Positions 25,760-34,607 of a stretch of 64,000 nt of DNA are shown here, one piece after another (positions within the stretch are counted from its first letter, which is position 1; the number at the start of each line of letters is the position of its first letter). Where the stretch lies: positions 62,001 to 126,000 of the forward strand of contig CAVQGY010000001.1 in the NCBI GenBank assembly GCA_963712165.1, read 5' to 3'. The position numbers were made by a program, and so were the translations under genes. Source of the stretch: B10-G9 sp963712165. Lineage in GTDB: Bacteria > Chloroflexota > Anaerolineae > Anaerolineales > UBA11858. Below the pieces are notes generated by a model, which did no database searches, was not told where the DNA came from, and saw only the letters and a program-made list of their open reading frames with translations.

Positions 25760-26101
25760 TCAGTGAGGAAAAGCCACTTCAGCGATCAGGAACAAGATCA
25801 GGAGCCCTCCTATAACGGTAGATAAATAAACCAGGAGGGCTTTTTCCTTATGTTTGAAGATGGTAAGGAGCCCGGTGATGAAGGCGCCAATGCCTGCAGC
25901 CATTCCGGCCAGCATGGTGAGTGCCAGGAAAGGCCTGGCGGAAATATCCGCTAGAAGGGTCTTCCCGGACGGGATGAATTCGTAGAGGGAATTGGATAAC
26001 GACGAACCGATCAGAAATAAGAACGGCATGGCGATGATAAGTCCGACTGCCCACCACCCCAGTGCCGTTCCAGGTTTGATCTCCCAAGATCGCTCTGACA
26101 T
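25760..26101 (-). CDS. Small three-helix membrane protein
   Basis: 113 residues with three hydrophobic helices (GWWAVGLIIAMPFLFLIGSS, LALTMLAGMAAGIGAFITGL, LLVYLSTVIGGLLILFLIAE) and short charged loops (KHKEKA). GAAGGAGGCG precedes the ATG at a good distance. No named family; it resembles small Chloroflexota inner-membrane proteins of unknown role. It stands alone between remnants. Confidence 0.72.
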   Translation of the reverse strand: MSERSWEIKPGTALGWWAVGLIIAMPFLFLIGSSLSNSLYEFIPSGKTLLADISARPFLALTMLAGMAAGIGAFITGLLTIFKHKEKALLVYLSTVIGGLLILFLIAEVAFPH

Positions 26102-26179
26102 TTTCGCCTCCTTCTAAGGTTGATTATTTCACGCAGATTGCAACGTACTGAGTAATCTCATTCTTATTTTGATCTACTA

Positions 26180-26365
26180 TCAATATACAATATTCTGGGT
26201 TTTGTTCATTTGTTTGAAACATCCTTTTTCTTCGGCATGGGTCTCAATATGGTCCCAGATAAAGAATCCATCCCAGCCTGCGTTTTCCGCATCCTGGGCC
26301 AGATTGGCAAGGACTCGTGGGTCCCCGTAGGGGCCAAAATTGAGCAGATAAAGGCCGAATTTCAT
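26180..26365 (-). pseudogene. Truncated luciferase-like (LLM) flavin monooxygenase
   Basis: 61 codons. The first 40 (MKFGLYLLNFGPYGDPRVLA, NLAQDAENAGWDGFFIWDHI) are a textbook N-terminus of the LLM class F420/FMN-dependent oxidoreductases, which are normally about 300 residues. After WDHI the sequence turns unrelated (ETHAEEKGCFKQ) and stops. The remaining TIM barrel is not found on either side, so this is a deletion remnant with no expected activity. Confidence 0.75.
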
Positions 26366-26933
26366 GGAAAATCCTCAAGTATATATACAACTAACAATTA
26401 TTGAGTCAGAAAAACCGGAAGTGATAAACTGGCTCCGATACTCAGGCTGATCTGTAAAGCATCAGTTGGTACTACTCTGCCAGATGACTATCGAAATCAT
26501 ATTTCACAAACCATTCAATAAGTTGGGCTATGCATACAATAAGAACTCAACCATATCCTTCTGTAGGTTCCCAGATACATTTTTAATGGGTTCGCTGGGA
26601 GGGTTGGCATGGGGGGGATTTTGGATCTCCAGGACACCCACTGAACAGGAGGTCGCGAGAACCTCCAAGATGATGAAGGAATGGTTGGTGTTTCTTAGGT
26701 TTTGGGCCATATTGCCTCTCCCTCTAATGAAGATTATCAATTAACCATTCAAGGAAAGGAACTGGAATACTCTCATAATTATAAGTCTTTATTGACGAAA
26801 ATAGCGCTGCCAGGCTGTTTAAACTACGTAAAGTCATATCCTTGCCTGGTGGGTCCGGGATGAGCGTGGGTCAATTCAGCAACTTTTATCATCCATTTCG
26901 GTATACTAAATGAATAGAGGTTGTATTCACACG
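26366..26933. other. Gene-free stretch, nothing recognised
   Basis: Open frames here (for instance plus 26466-26744) have no family resemblance, no ribosome site and an unlikely composition. No hairpin with a U tract and no repeat was found. Confidence 0.4.
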
Positions 26934-27482
26934 ATGGCCATAGATCAAAATGAGCCTCAAAATGATGGAGTCCGACCAAATCGACTGACGATTGTGGGTA
27001 AAGCTCAGAATAACGCCGGGAAGGCTTTGGTAACCCTGGCCATTTGTTTTGTATTTTGTATGACTGGTTGCGGCGTCCCTGAAGGTCAGCAGGCCGAATC
27101 CCCTGGATCAGATTCCCAGCGAGTTGATCCGGAAGCAGTTGGGAGGGACTTTTTAATGGGCATGGTGCCCAGTTCCAGGTCCATTCCAGACTCATCTTTT
27201 GATGACCTGGTGAACGCCTATCAAGATCTTGGAGATATTGCCGAGGTGGCCATGATCTGAAGCAGACCAGGCGGCGTTTTTAACAAGGTTCCTTGAACTT
27301 ACCAGGGAGAATGAGGTTGAGATGATCAACTGGCTCTTCCTCCATGAGCTGGACCTGACCGACGGTATGGGTGAGAGTATCTATTCACCAGAAACCGGTA
27401 CTAGCGCCTTGAAAAGAGCGGATGGTACGAAGAAGCCTGTTTACTTAATTTGGGAAGACTTGTACCGGGGAGAACTCAAATG
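26934..27482 (+). pseudogene. Collapsed paralogue of the glycosidase-like lipoprotein
   Basis: The N-terminal half has a lipoprotein signal (VTLAICFVFCMTGCG) and then RDFLMGMVPSSRSIPDSSFDD, matching EGYLKGVSLSPRSYEGTDFSE in the next gene. It stops at 27258-27260. Immediately after, in another frame, 27253-27482 reads SEADQAAFLTRFLELTREN, EVEMINWLFLHELD, ending VYLIWEDLYRGELK, which matches the next gene's C-terminus (EVEQAEFIEKFFELTQDLDL, EVVVWSFMYDLEV). About 190 codons, including both catalytic-type Glu, are missing. The TGA overlaps the ATG of the intact paralogue (ATGA), so they were once translationally coupled tandem genes. Confidence 0.75.
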
Positions 27483-28445
27483 AAGAGATCCTATTCAGTT
27501 TTATTCTTGATCGTCCTTTTTTTGGGCAGCTGTTCTCAATTGGTGAAGGAAAAAGGGATAACGCCCCGGCAGATGACTGAAGGATATTTAAAGGGAGTCA
27601 GTCTGTCTCCCAGGAGCTATGAGGGGACAGATTTCTCAGAGTTCATGGAAAGGGTTAGAGATACACAGGATGTTTTGATGTGGGCTGGTGACTGGATCGA
27701 ATTATCTAGCAATGGAGCGCCATTCACTGTTTCTGATCTGGCAGGCCAGTACGGGTATATCCCGATCATTGAGGTGGGGCATTATAACCAGGGATCTGGT
27801 GAGCTTTCCCGGCCTTTTGATGATGAAAACCGCCAGATCTATCTTCAAAGCACACTTGATTTTGTAGAGGAATATAAGCCGGCATATTTTGGTATAGGGG
27901 TTGAGATCAATGTCCTGGCCCAAAAGAACCCTGATGCCTTTGAAGAATTTGTGCCATTCTATAACGAGCTTTATGACGCCATCAAGGCCGTTTCTCCTGG
28001 GACCAAGGTATTTACTGTATTCCAGTTGGAAAAGATCAAAGGCCTGACGATGTGGGAGCTCGAAAGAAGCGCCCCGCATTGGGATACGATCGACCGATTC
28101 AAAGCTGATCTCGTAGGGTTCACCACCTATCCGGGGTTATTCTACCGGAACGTATCAGATATCCCGGATGACCACTATACGGAGATCAAAGACCATACAT
28201 CCAAGCCGATAGCTTTTACTGAGATCGGCTGGCACAGCGCACCCTCTCCGGCAGGATGGGAAAGCTCAGAGGTAGAGCAAGCCGAGTTTATTGAGAAGTT
28301 CTTTGAATTGACCCAGGACTTGGATCTGGAGGTTGTGGTATGGAGTTTTATGTACGACCTGGAAGTATTTCAGCCATTTGATTCCATGGGATTGATTGAC
28401 AGGGATGGAAATGAAAAGGTCGGCTGGGAGGCCTGGGTGAAATGA
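27480..28445 (+). CDS. TIM-barrel glycoside-hydrolase-like lipoprotein
   Basis: 321 residues from the ATG at 27480 (GGGGAGA upstream); the longer frame adds a non-signal extension. Signal with lipobox LFLGSC (C18). The body looks like a clan-A (beta/alpha)8 glycosidase: a strand-4 motif YFGIGVEIN gives E142 as possible acid/base, and strand-7 PIAFTEIGWHS gives E248 as possible nucleophile; strand-like blocks YIPIIEVGHYNQ and LVGFTTYPG also fit. It resembles GH53/GH5-type folds, but I cannot name the family or substrate. It is membrane-anchored outside the cell. Its stop overlaps the next lipoprotein gene by 4 nt (ATGA). Confidence 0.75.
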   Translation: MKRSYSVLFLIVLFLGSCSQLVKEKGITPRQMTEGYLKGVSLSPRSYEGTDFSEFMERVRDTQDVLMWAGDWIELSSNGAPFTVSDLAGQYGYIPIIEVGHYNQGSGELSRPFDDENRQIYLQSTLDFVEEYKPAYFGIGVEINVLAQKNPDAFEEFVPFYNELYDAIKAVSPGTKVFTVFQLEKIKGLTMWELERSAPHWDTIDRFKADLVGFTTYPGLFYRNVSDIPDDHYTEIKDHTSKPIAFTEIGWHSAPSPAGWESSEVEQAEFIEKFFELTQDLDLEVVVWSFMYDLEVFQPFDSMGLIDRDGNEKVGWEAWVK

Positions 28446-29611
28446 GTAAAAATACTTTGACCGTAATTGGATTGATAAGCCTGGTAATTATCTCGGGATG
28501 CAGGGGCTCGGAAAAACCTGGACAAATGCCACAACCGATTCCTCCAGGTATCCTGGTCGATAGGATCCCTGAAAACGCCGACCTGCTCTTTGTATCTATG
28601 CGCTACGTCCTGCAGGATCTGGCTTGCCTGGACCAGAATTTCCATGTTAAAGAGAATTTTCTGAATGATGCTGACTGCATAGAGAAGATCTACGACACCG
28701 AATTGGATCTGCTGGCTTCTCCCAGGCAGCTGTATTCCCTTGATATTGAGACGGGTGAAGTAGTTCAATTGACAAATCTGGCCTGTGATTTTTCAAGCTT
28801 AAAAGCGATCGACGATCGGCGGATCATGGCAGCTGGCATGTGTTCTGATACCGATGGTGATGGGATGATCAGCACCAATGACAAACCAGAAATCTATTTG
28901 GTAAACCTGGCAGCTGAGCAGGTTAGCTGTCTATCTTGTGGGCTGGGCATTCGGGCTATCAATAATCCTGATTATTCTCCAGCCAACCACCTGGTCCTGT
29001 TCTCCGCTCAGTGGGAAACCAAATTCCACAATTTCCTGTTCACGCTGGATCTGGAAAGGAATTTGGTCCAGCTAACTTACGACGAAGAATATATGGATTT
29101 TGACTGCTCCTGGTCTGAGGATGGGACTCAGGTCGTTTACAGCAGGCTGCCCGCGCCTTTTTTCGATGAACCTTCGCAAATTTGGCTGATGGACGCAGGG
29201 GGAAACAACCTGGAAAAAATGACTGATGGCGGACCTAATCCAACCAACGAATCACCTCATGGTCCTTATCCGATCGGGATTGACGCAGATCCTGACCTCA
29301 GCCCTGATAACAGCCAGATCGTGTTTTCCAGACTGAGAACTGGGCTGCAAAACGAACCTTTTGGAGTCTATGAGCTGCTTATACTGGATATAGCTACTAA
29401 AAATATCACCATCCTGGACACAAGTTATGCCAACATGATCCCCGAGTGGAAGGAGGAGGGAATCGTGTTGATCAGGCAGATCGGTTCGACAACCTCGGTG
29501 ATGGACAGGAAACAAAGTACATATATCTATCTGGATGGCGAATTCAGGAACCTGGAACCCGATCATGATACCTTCCCCATCGGATCCAATGGGGCCAGCT
29601 GGATTGAATAA
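28442..29611 (+). CDS. TolB-like beta-propeller lipoprotein
   Basis: 389 residues, lipobox LVIISGC. Repeated WD40/PD40-type blades: PRQLYSLDIETGEVVQLTNL, DFDCSWSEDGTQVVYSRLPA, QIWLMDAGGNNLEKMTDGGP, DPDLSPDNSQIVFSRLRTGL. A DTDGDGMISTNDKPEIY loop looks like a dockerin/EF-hand-type calcium site. Such propellers bind sugars or proteins at the surface. Translationally coupled to the glycosidase-like lipoprotein, which suggests a common substrate (inference). Confidence 0.83.
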   Translation: MSKNTLTVIGLISLVIISGCRGSEKPGQMPQPIPPGILVDRIPENADLLFVSMRYVLQDLACLDQNFHVKENFLNDADCIEKIYDTELDLLASPRQLYSLDIETGEVVQLTNLACDFSSLKAIDDRRIMAAGMCSDTDGDGMISTNDKPEIYLVNLAAEQVSCLSCGLGIRAINNPDYSPANHLVLFSAQWETKFHNFLFTLDLERNLVQLTYDEEYMDFDCSWSEDGTQVVYSRLPAPFFDEPSQIWLMDAGGNNLEKMTDGGPNPTNESPHGPYPIGIDADPDLSPDNSQIVFSRLRTGLQNEPFGVYELLILDIATKNITILDTSYANMIPEWKEEGIVLIRQIGSTTSVMDRKQSTYIYLDGEFRNLEPDHDTFPIGSNGASWIE

Positions 29612-29631
29612 AGGGATCATTTAGGCTGGGC

Positions 29632-29659
29632 TTGACAGAAGCTTAGTAAATACTAGAAT
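29632..29659 (+). promoter_or_regulatory. Strong sigma-70-type promoter, long leader to the corrinoid gene
   Basis: Perfect TTGACA (29632-29637), 16-nt spacer, TAGAAT (29654-29659). The next gene downstream starts at 29985, so the transcript would have a leader of about 320 nt. Confidence 0.6.
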
Positions 29660-29984
29660 ATTTATCCATCATTGCTGTATTCCGCACCCACAATTCAATA
29701 GCAGCTAGATATCTCGCGATCTCTATAACGGAACACACGGTCCTTTATATGGTCTGTTTGCGTAGGAATCAGGTTTGATTGAGGCGAATAGCCCATTATG
29801 TCCTGGGCAATACCGGGAATATCGTTAAAATGAAATGATGTAGATGATCTTGATCCCAAGACCATTTCCATTCAACACCCATCCTCTGCTGTGAATGGGT
29901 TAGAATGGATAATCCGGATCTATGCACCCGGTTTGGTTAGATGGATTAAAGGAAGAGTGGGGATCCAGTCCAAGGAGAAACAGA
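29660..29984 (+). promoter_or_regulatory. Long untranslated leader with a stable hairpin
   Basis: No ORF of coding character. The arms CCATTCAACACCCAT (29868-29882) and ATGGGTTAGAATGG (29895-29908) can form a 13-14-bp imperfect hairpin 76 nt before the corrinoid-protein ATG. I do not find cobalamin, SAM or THF riboswitch consensus boxes. Function unknown. Confidence 0.4.
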
Positions 29985-30635
29985 ATGGCAGAAGAGATCT
30001 ATAAGAAACTGATGCAGGCTGTGGTTGACGGCCAATCACAGGATGCGGAACAGATCGCCCGGGAAGCGCTCGAGGCGAACCTCGATCCTCTCACATGCAT
30101 CAATCAGGGCCTGATGCCTGGCATTCAGAAAGTTGGAGAGTTGTTTTCGAGTGGTGAGTATTTCCTGCCGGAATTGATGATTGGCGCAGATGCGATGAAA
30201 AGGGCCCTGGAGGTACTCGAACCAGCCCTGATTGGTGGTCAAAAACGGGAAGTTGTGGGCATAGTTGTGCTGGGCACTGTTGAAGGGGACCTGCATGAAA
30301 TAGGAAAAACCCTGGTGGGCACGATGCTTTCCGCAAATGGCTTTAAGGTGGTAGATATTGGTGTCGATCAATCCGCAGAAGCTTTTCTGGAGGCCATCAA
30401 GGAATATGATGCTGATATCGCTGGCGCATCTGCCTTATTGACCACAACTATGCTTCAGCAGAAGAAATTGGTTGAGGCACTGGCCGCAGCGGGCTTGGGT
30501 GGCAAAGTGAAGGTGATGATTGGCGGAGCCCCGGTCACAGGGAAATATGCAGAAGAGATCGGGGCAGATGGCTACGCTGAAGATGCCATCTCCGCGGTGG
30601 ATCTTGCCTATCGCCTGATGGACGCGCCAGCCTAG
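29985..30635 (+). CDS. Corrinoid (B12-binding) methyl-carrier protein, MtbC/MttC-like
   Basis: 216 residues from the ATG at 29985, which has AAGGAG 8 nt upstream. N-terminal four-helix methionine-synthase-like cap (about 1-88: LDPLTCINQGLMPGIQKVGE, FSSGEYFLPELMIGADAMK) and C-terminal Rossmann B12 domain with the cobalt-ligating motif D-x-H-x-x-G (EGDLHEIGKTLVG). These proteins carry a methyl group between a substrate-specific methyltransferase (MttB-type) and a second methyltransferase. Neither partner is encoded here, so its substrate is unknown; the neighbouring kinase/PLP enzyme may hint at amino-alcohol or methylamine metabolism (inference). Confidence 0.92.
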   Translation: MAEEIYKKLMQAVVDGQSQDAEQIAREALEANLDPLTCINQGLMPGIQKVGELFSSGEYFLPELMIGADAMKRALEVLEPALIGGQKREVVGIVVLGTVEGDLHEIGKTLVGTMLSANGFKVVDIGVDQSAEAFLEAIKEYDADIAGASALLTTTMLQQKKLVEALAAAGLGGKVKVMIGGAPVTGKYAEEIGADGYAEDAISAVDLAYRLMDAPA

Positions 30636-30742
30636 GCATCTGGTACAGGGAGAGGAGCTCAATCTGGTTATAGAGGACCTCCCCAGAGCCTGTTGAAAAG
30701 GGGATCTCCTGACTAGCAACAGGCAATAAAGGAAGAAGGGTT

Positions 30743-33070
30743 ATGGACCAAAGCTCAAGCCTTGAAAGACTGCTTCTGACACCAGCACCATCTTTTACAG
30801 CTGCGGAAGCAGAGGCTATAATGAAAGACCTCTACGGTTTTGCTGGAAAAGCTGCAGCCCTGGGCAGTGAAAGGGATCAGAATTTTCATCTGGTTTCCGA
30901 TTCTGGGGAGCAGTTTGTGATCAAAATAGCCAATAGCTCCGAAGAAACTGCCATTATTGATCTGCAGCTAAAGGCATTACGGCATATAAACCGGGTCGAT
31001 CCGGATCTGCCTGTGCCAGAGGTCCACCTCTCAAAAAACGGGAAGCTGATCGAAGAGGTTGCGGCACCAGATGGCCGAAAACATCCAGTACGGGTGGTAT
31101 CCTATTTGCCAGGTGTTTACCCCAAAAACGAATATATCGGAGAGGATCTTTATCGCCAACTGGGTATTGTTCTGGCAAGGACAGCTACTGCCTTAAGGGG
31201 CTTTTTCCACCCCGCTGCCAATTATGAACTGCTCTGGGATTTGAAACATGCAGCAAACCTGCGGAAATACTTAAAGTATGTCTCTGACCCGGGACATCAT
31301 GAGCTGGCCAGCTATTTCCTGGACCGGTTTGAGAGGGATGTGCTGCCCCTGATTCCTAAACTAAGGGCTCAGATCGTGCATAACGACCTGGTACCTGACA
31401 ATCTCCTGGTGTCAAAAACCGACCCCAATCAGATCGTGGGCATTATTGATTTTGGAGATTTGACCCATACGCTGCTAATTATAGATCTGGCAACTACGAT
31501 TGCCGCAACCCTCCGCGATACCAGTGATCCGGTAGGGGTTGCCGCTCAGATCGTAAGCAGTTATAACGAGTTGATCACTCTCGAAAGTGGTGAAATAAGA
31601 GTGCTGTTTGACCTGGTCGGGACTCGCTTAACGATGTTGAACCTGATCGCGTCCTGGAGGGTGACAATCCATCCAGAAAACCGTGATTATATTATGGGTG
31701 GTGTTGAATCAACCTGGAGGGCTTTAAAATTGTGGGGGGAACAGGATCCCCGGGCAGTAAGCAAACGATTCTTCAGGGCATGCGGGATGTGGGAGCACCA
31801 GGGCAAGGATGTGGGAGCTGGTGAGTCCCTGGAATCCCTATTAGCTCGCAGGGAACAGCTTTTGGGCCCGTTTGCTTATCTTTTTTACAAACAGCCCCTT
31901 CATATCGTTAAGAGTGAAGGGGTCTGGTTATATGATGAGGATAATCACCGTTATCTAGATGCCTATAATAATGTCCCCCAGGTCGGGCACTGCCATCCCC
32001 ACGTGGTGAATCGAATTGCCGAACAGGCGAGTCTGCTGAATACCAGCACCCGCTACCTCCATGAATATATCCTGGAACTGGCAGAAAGGATCACCGCAAG
32101 GCTGCCAGAGCCCTTAAAGGTTTGCACTTTCGTCTGTACGGGATCTGAAGCCAATGAGCTTGCCTGGACTATGGCACGGTTAGCAACCGGTAATTCAGGC
32201 GCCCTGATCACGGAATATGCCTACCACGGCAGCACAAATGCAGCCGGAAATTTGAGTGCGGAAAATATCCCGGCAGGGAAACTAGCTAAACATATCGGCA
32301 CCTTTGACCCTCCCACATCGAATCAGACCTGGTCAACACCGGATGCTGGAATTAGAGAGGCGATAAGGGCATTGAATAAAGAGGGCCATCGACCAGCCAT
32401 GTGCATCCTGGACACTTCATTTGTCAGTGATGGGATCTACACCGCTCCAGAAGGGTACCTGGAGACCATCTTCGCTGAAACTAGAGCAGCGGGAGGGTTA
32501 TGTGTGGCAGATGAAGTCCAGGGTGGCTTTGGTCGATTTGGAGGTAAATTCTGGGCCTTCGAATACGCTGATGTGATCCCAGATATTGTCACCATGGGAA
32601 AACCCATGGGCAACGGCCATCCTATCGCTGCGGTTGTGACGAGTCCGGAGATCGCCGAATTCCTGGCTCAAGACAGGGGATACTTCAACACTTTTGGAGG
32701 GAATCCTGTATCCTGTGCTGCTGGCCTGGCAGTTCTGGATGTGATCGAAAAAGAGGGTCTCCAGGAAAATGCCCTTATCGTAGGGGAATACCTGATAAAA
32801 AGGCTGCATGAACTCAAGAAAAGATACCCGGCCCTCGGGCAGATCCACGGATCCGGTTTGCTTCTGGGCATTGATGTGGTTTTTCCAGATGGCCGGCCCG
32901 ACAGGGATAATGCTGATCGGATCATGAATGATATGCGCCAAAACAGGGTTTTGATCGGCACAACCGGGCAGAATGGAAATGTGCTAAAAATCCGCCCACC
33001 GCTTGTGTTTGAGATAGCTCAGGCAGATATCCTGTTGGATGCATTGATCATGGCGTTAGAGGAGGACTGA
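30743..33070 (+). CDS. Kinase / class-III PLP phospho-lyase fusion
   Basis: 775 residues. Residues about 20-340 form an APH-type kinase: IVHNDLVPDNLLV is the catalytic loop and IIDFGD the metal-binding Asp, as in hydroxylysine/homoserine-type kinases. Residues about 370-775 form a class-III aminotransferase fold: CTGSEANELAW, CILDTSFVSDGIY, VADEVQGGFGRFG, and the PLP-Lys in IVTMGKPMGNGHPIA. In animals, hydroxylysine kinase and the AGXT2L phospho-lyases act in sequence; the fusion suggests phosphorylation of a hydroxy-amine followed by loss of phosphate and ammonia to give an aldehyde. Some bacterial homologues carry an extra peptidase-like domain between the two; it is absent here. Confidence 0.85.
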   Translation: MDQSSSLERLLLTPAPSFTAAEAEAIMKDLYGFAGKAAALGSERDQNFHLVSDSGEQFVIKIANSSEETAIIDLQLKALRHINRVDPDLPVPEVHLSKNGKLIEEVAAPDGRKHPVRVVSYLPGVYPKNEYIGEDLYRQLGIVLARTATALRGFFHPAANYELLWDLKHAANLRKYLKYVSDPGHHELASYFLDRFERDVLPLIPKLRAQIVHNDLVPDNLLVSKTDPNQIVGIIDFGDLTHTLLIIDLATTIAATLRDTSDPVGVAAQIVSSYNELITLESGEIRVLFDLVGTRLTMLNLIASWRVTIHPENRDYIMGGVESTWRALKLWGEQDPRAVSKRFFRACGMWEHQGKDVGAGESLESLLARREQLLGPFAYLFYKQPLHIVKSEGVWLYDEDNHRYLDAYNNVPQVGHCHPHVVNRIAEQASLLNTSTRYLHEYILELAERITARLPEPLKVCTFVCTGSEANELAWTMARLATGNSGALITEYAYHGSTNAAGNLSAENIPAGKLAKHIGTFDPPTSNQTWSTPDAGIREAIRALNKEGHRPAMCILDTSFVSDGIYTAPEGYLETIFAETRAAGGLCVADEVQGGFGRFGGKFWAFEYADVIPDIVTMGKPMGNGHPIAAVVTSPEIAEFLAQDRGYFNTFGGNPVSCAAGLAVLDVIEKEGLQENALIVGEYLIKRLHELKKRYPALGQIHGSGLLLGIDVVFPDGRPDRDNADRIMNDMRQNRVLIGTTGQNGNVLKIRPPLVFEIAQADILLDALIMALEED

Positions 33071-33143
33071 TCAGGGACCGGGTCATCCTGACCAGTGAGC
33101 TTAAAACAAAGACTATCCTTAGGCGAGAAGAAGTATACAGCTG

Positions 33144-34385
33144 ATGAAAAAGCGTAGATCTCCAAGATTTATATTGAACTTGCTCGGTTTCGGGACGGCG
33201 GTCTCCCTTTTAGGAGATGCCACTCTTTATACCGTCTTGCCACATCCGGATATTTCAGCCCAATTAGGCATCACCCTTTCTATGGTGGGATTGTTATTAG
33301 GGGCGAATCGAGCCATTCGCCTGGTCCTGAATGGGCCGGTCGGTGTTCTTTATGACCGCCTGCCCCGGCGAGGATTATTGATTGCCGCCCTGGTCCTTGG
33401 GGCTGGCTCCAGTGTGTTTTATGCTGTTTCCCATGGCTTCTGGCCCTTGTTTCTGGGCAGGATCTCCTGGGGGGCTGCCTGGTCTTTATTATGGGTTGGT
33501 GGAAATTCTGTGGTATTGGATGTGTCGACGGAAGAGAACCGCGGACGCAATAGCGGTATTTATCAGATGTGGTTTGTGATCGGAATTGGGACCGCCTCTT
33601 TGGGTGGCGCGATGTTAACTGATGTTTTCGGGTTTCGTTTAGGCCAGTGGATCAGCGTGGCCGTGATTGCCGGTGCGGCTCTGTCCTGGTTCTTGTTCCT
33701 TCCTGAAACGAGAGTCAAAGAAGATGACTCTCCCGAAAAGAACCACCGATCCGCTCCATCCGCAAAGGGGAGATTGCCCTGGATGGTGATCGGGACAACT
33801 TCGTTCAGTGTATTTATCACCCGTTTCCTAGCCTGGGGTGTATTGGCCGCAACTGCCATCTTGTGGCTTGCTGACCTTCTTGGTGAAGGAACCCATGTTT
33901 TGGGAATATTCATACCCATCGCTACCCTGACAGGGCTTTTTACTGCTTTGAGTAACCTGGTCAGCGTTGGTGGGACTCCTCTGGCCGGTTCTGTTTCTGA
34001 TAGATTGGGCCGCAGGTGGCCGATAATCGGCCTGGCAATGGTCCTGGGAGGACTGGGATTATGGCTGATGAGCGGCGAGATCCGCAGTCTGGCATTAATT
34101 GGCGCTTTGCTGGTGCCGCTTGCCGGCAGCAGTACCGAAACCCTGGTGCCTGCCATTCTAGGTGATCGGGTTCCCAAAGATTTACGCAGCCGTGCCTTGG
34201 GTTTGATCAATACAGCCGGGGACCTGGGCGCAACTATCGGTCCATTTGCTGCCCTGGGAGCCCTTAATGCTGGACTTCTTTCCCTGGGCCAGATCTTCAG
34301 GATCGGGAGTGGGTTATTTGGTTTGATTGTTATAGTAGCGTTTTCTCAAATAATCTCCAAACGATCGGGCGCTGATGAGTTTTGA
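33144..34385 (+). CDS. MFS transporter
   Basis: 413 residues and about 12 TM helices. MFS signatures: the loop-2/3 motif GVLYDRLPRRGLLIAALV (a G-x3-D-R-x-G-R-R variant) and its C-terminal mirror GSVSDRLGRRWPIIGLAM. The central loop (ETRVKEDDSPEKNHRSAPSA) is cytoplasmic. Probably a drug or metabolite exporter. It follows the fusion enzyme by 74 nt in the same direction and may be co-transcribed with it and the corrinoid gene. Confidence 0.88.
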   Translation: MKKRRSPRFILNLLGFGTAVSLLGDATLYTVLPHPDISAQLGITLSMVGLLLGANRAIRLVLNGPVGVLYDRLPRRGLLIAALVLGAGSSVFYAVSHGFWPLFLGRISWGAAWSLLWVGGNSVVLDVSTEENRGRNSGIYQMWFVIGIGTASLGGAMLTDVFGFRLGQWISVAVIAGAALSWFLFLPETRVKEDDSPEKNHRSAPSAKGRLPWMVIGTTSFSVFITRFLAWGVLAATAILWLADLLGEGTHVLGIFIPIATLTGLFTALSNLVSVGGTPLAGSVSDRLGRRWPIIGLAMVLGGLGLWLMSGEIRSLALIGALLVPLAGSSTETLVPAILGDRVPKDLRSRALGLINTAGDLGATIGPFAALGALNAGLLSLGQIFRIGSGLFGLIVIVAFSQIISKRSGADEF

Positions 34386-34607
34386 AATCACTCGGGATTA
34401 TTTCTGGTCAACTCAGGGTATAAAGGATGAATTTGACCTTCAGAACCACTGCTTACGGTTTTCTTAGGTACGGGTAAGAGAGGTTCAGCTGGGGGTTTTG
34501 CATGTTACACTGGGTATATTCTAATCAAGCGAATGGTAAACGGCCGTCTTCTGGCAGCAGATGATTGGCCAAGCTGTTCTGTATGAACTAGTATTAGGAA
34601 TACAGAT

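Noticed and set aside
26466..26744. Plus-strand open frame of 92 codons
   Set aside because: No ribosome site, no family resemblance, unlikely composition, lies in a decayed region.
29660..29984. Cobalamin riboswitch before the corrinoid gene
   Set aside because: I could not find the B12-box or the conserved core elements; only a promoter and an unrelated hairpin are supported.
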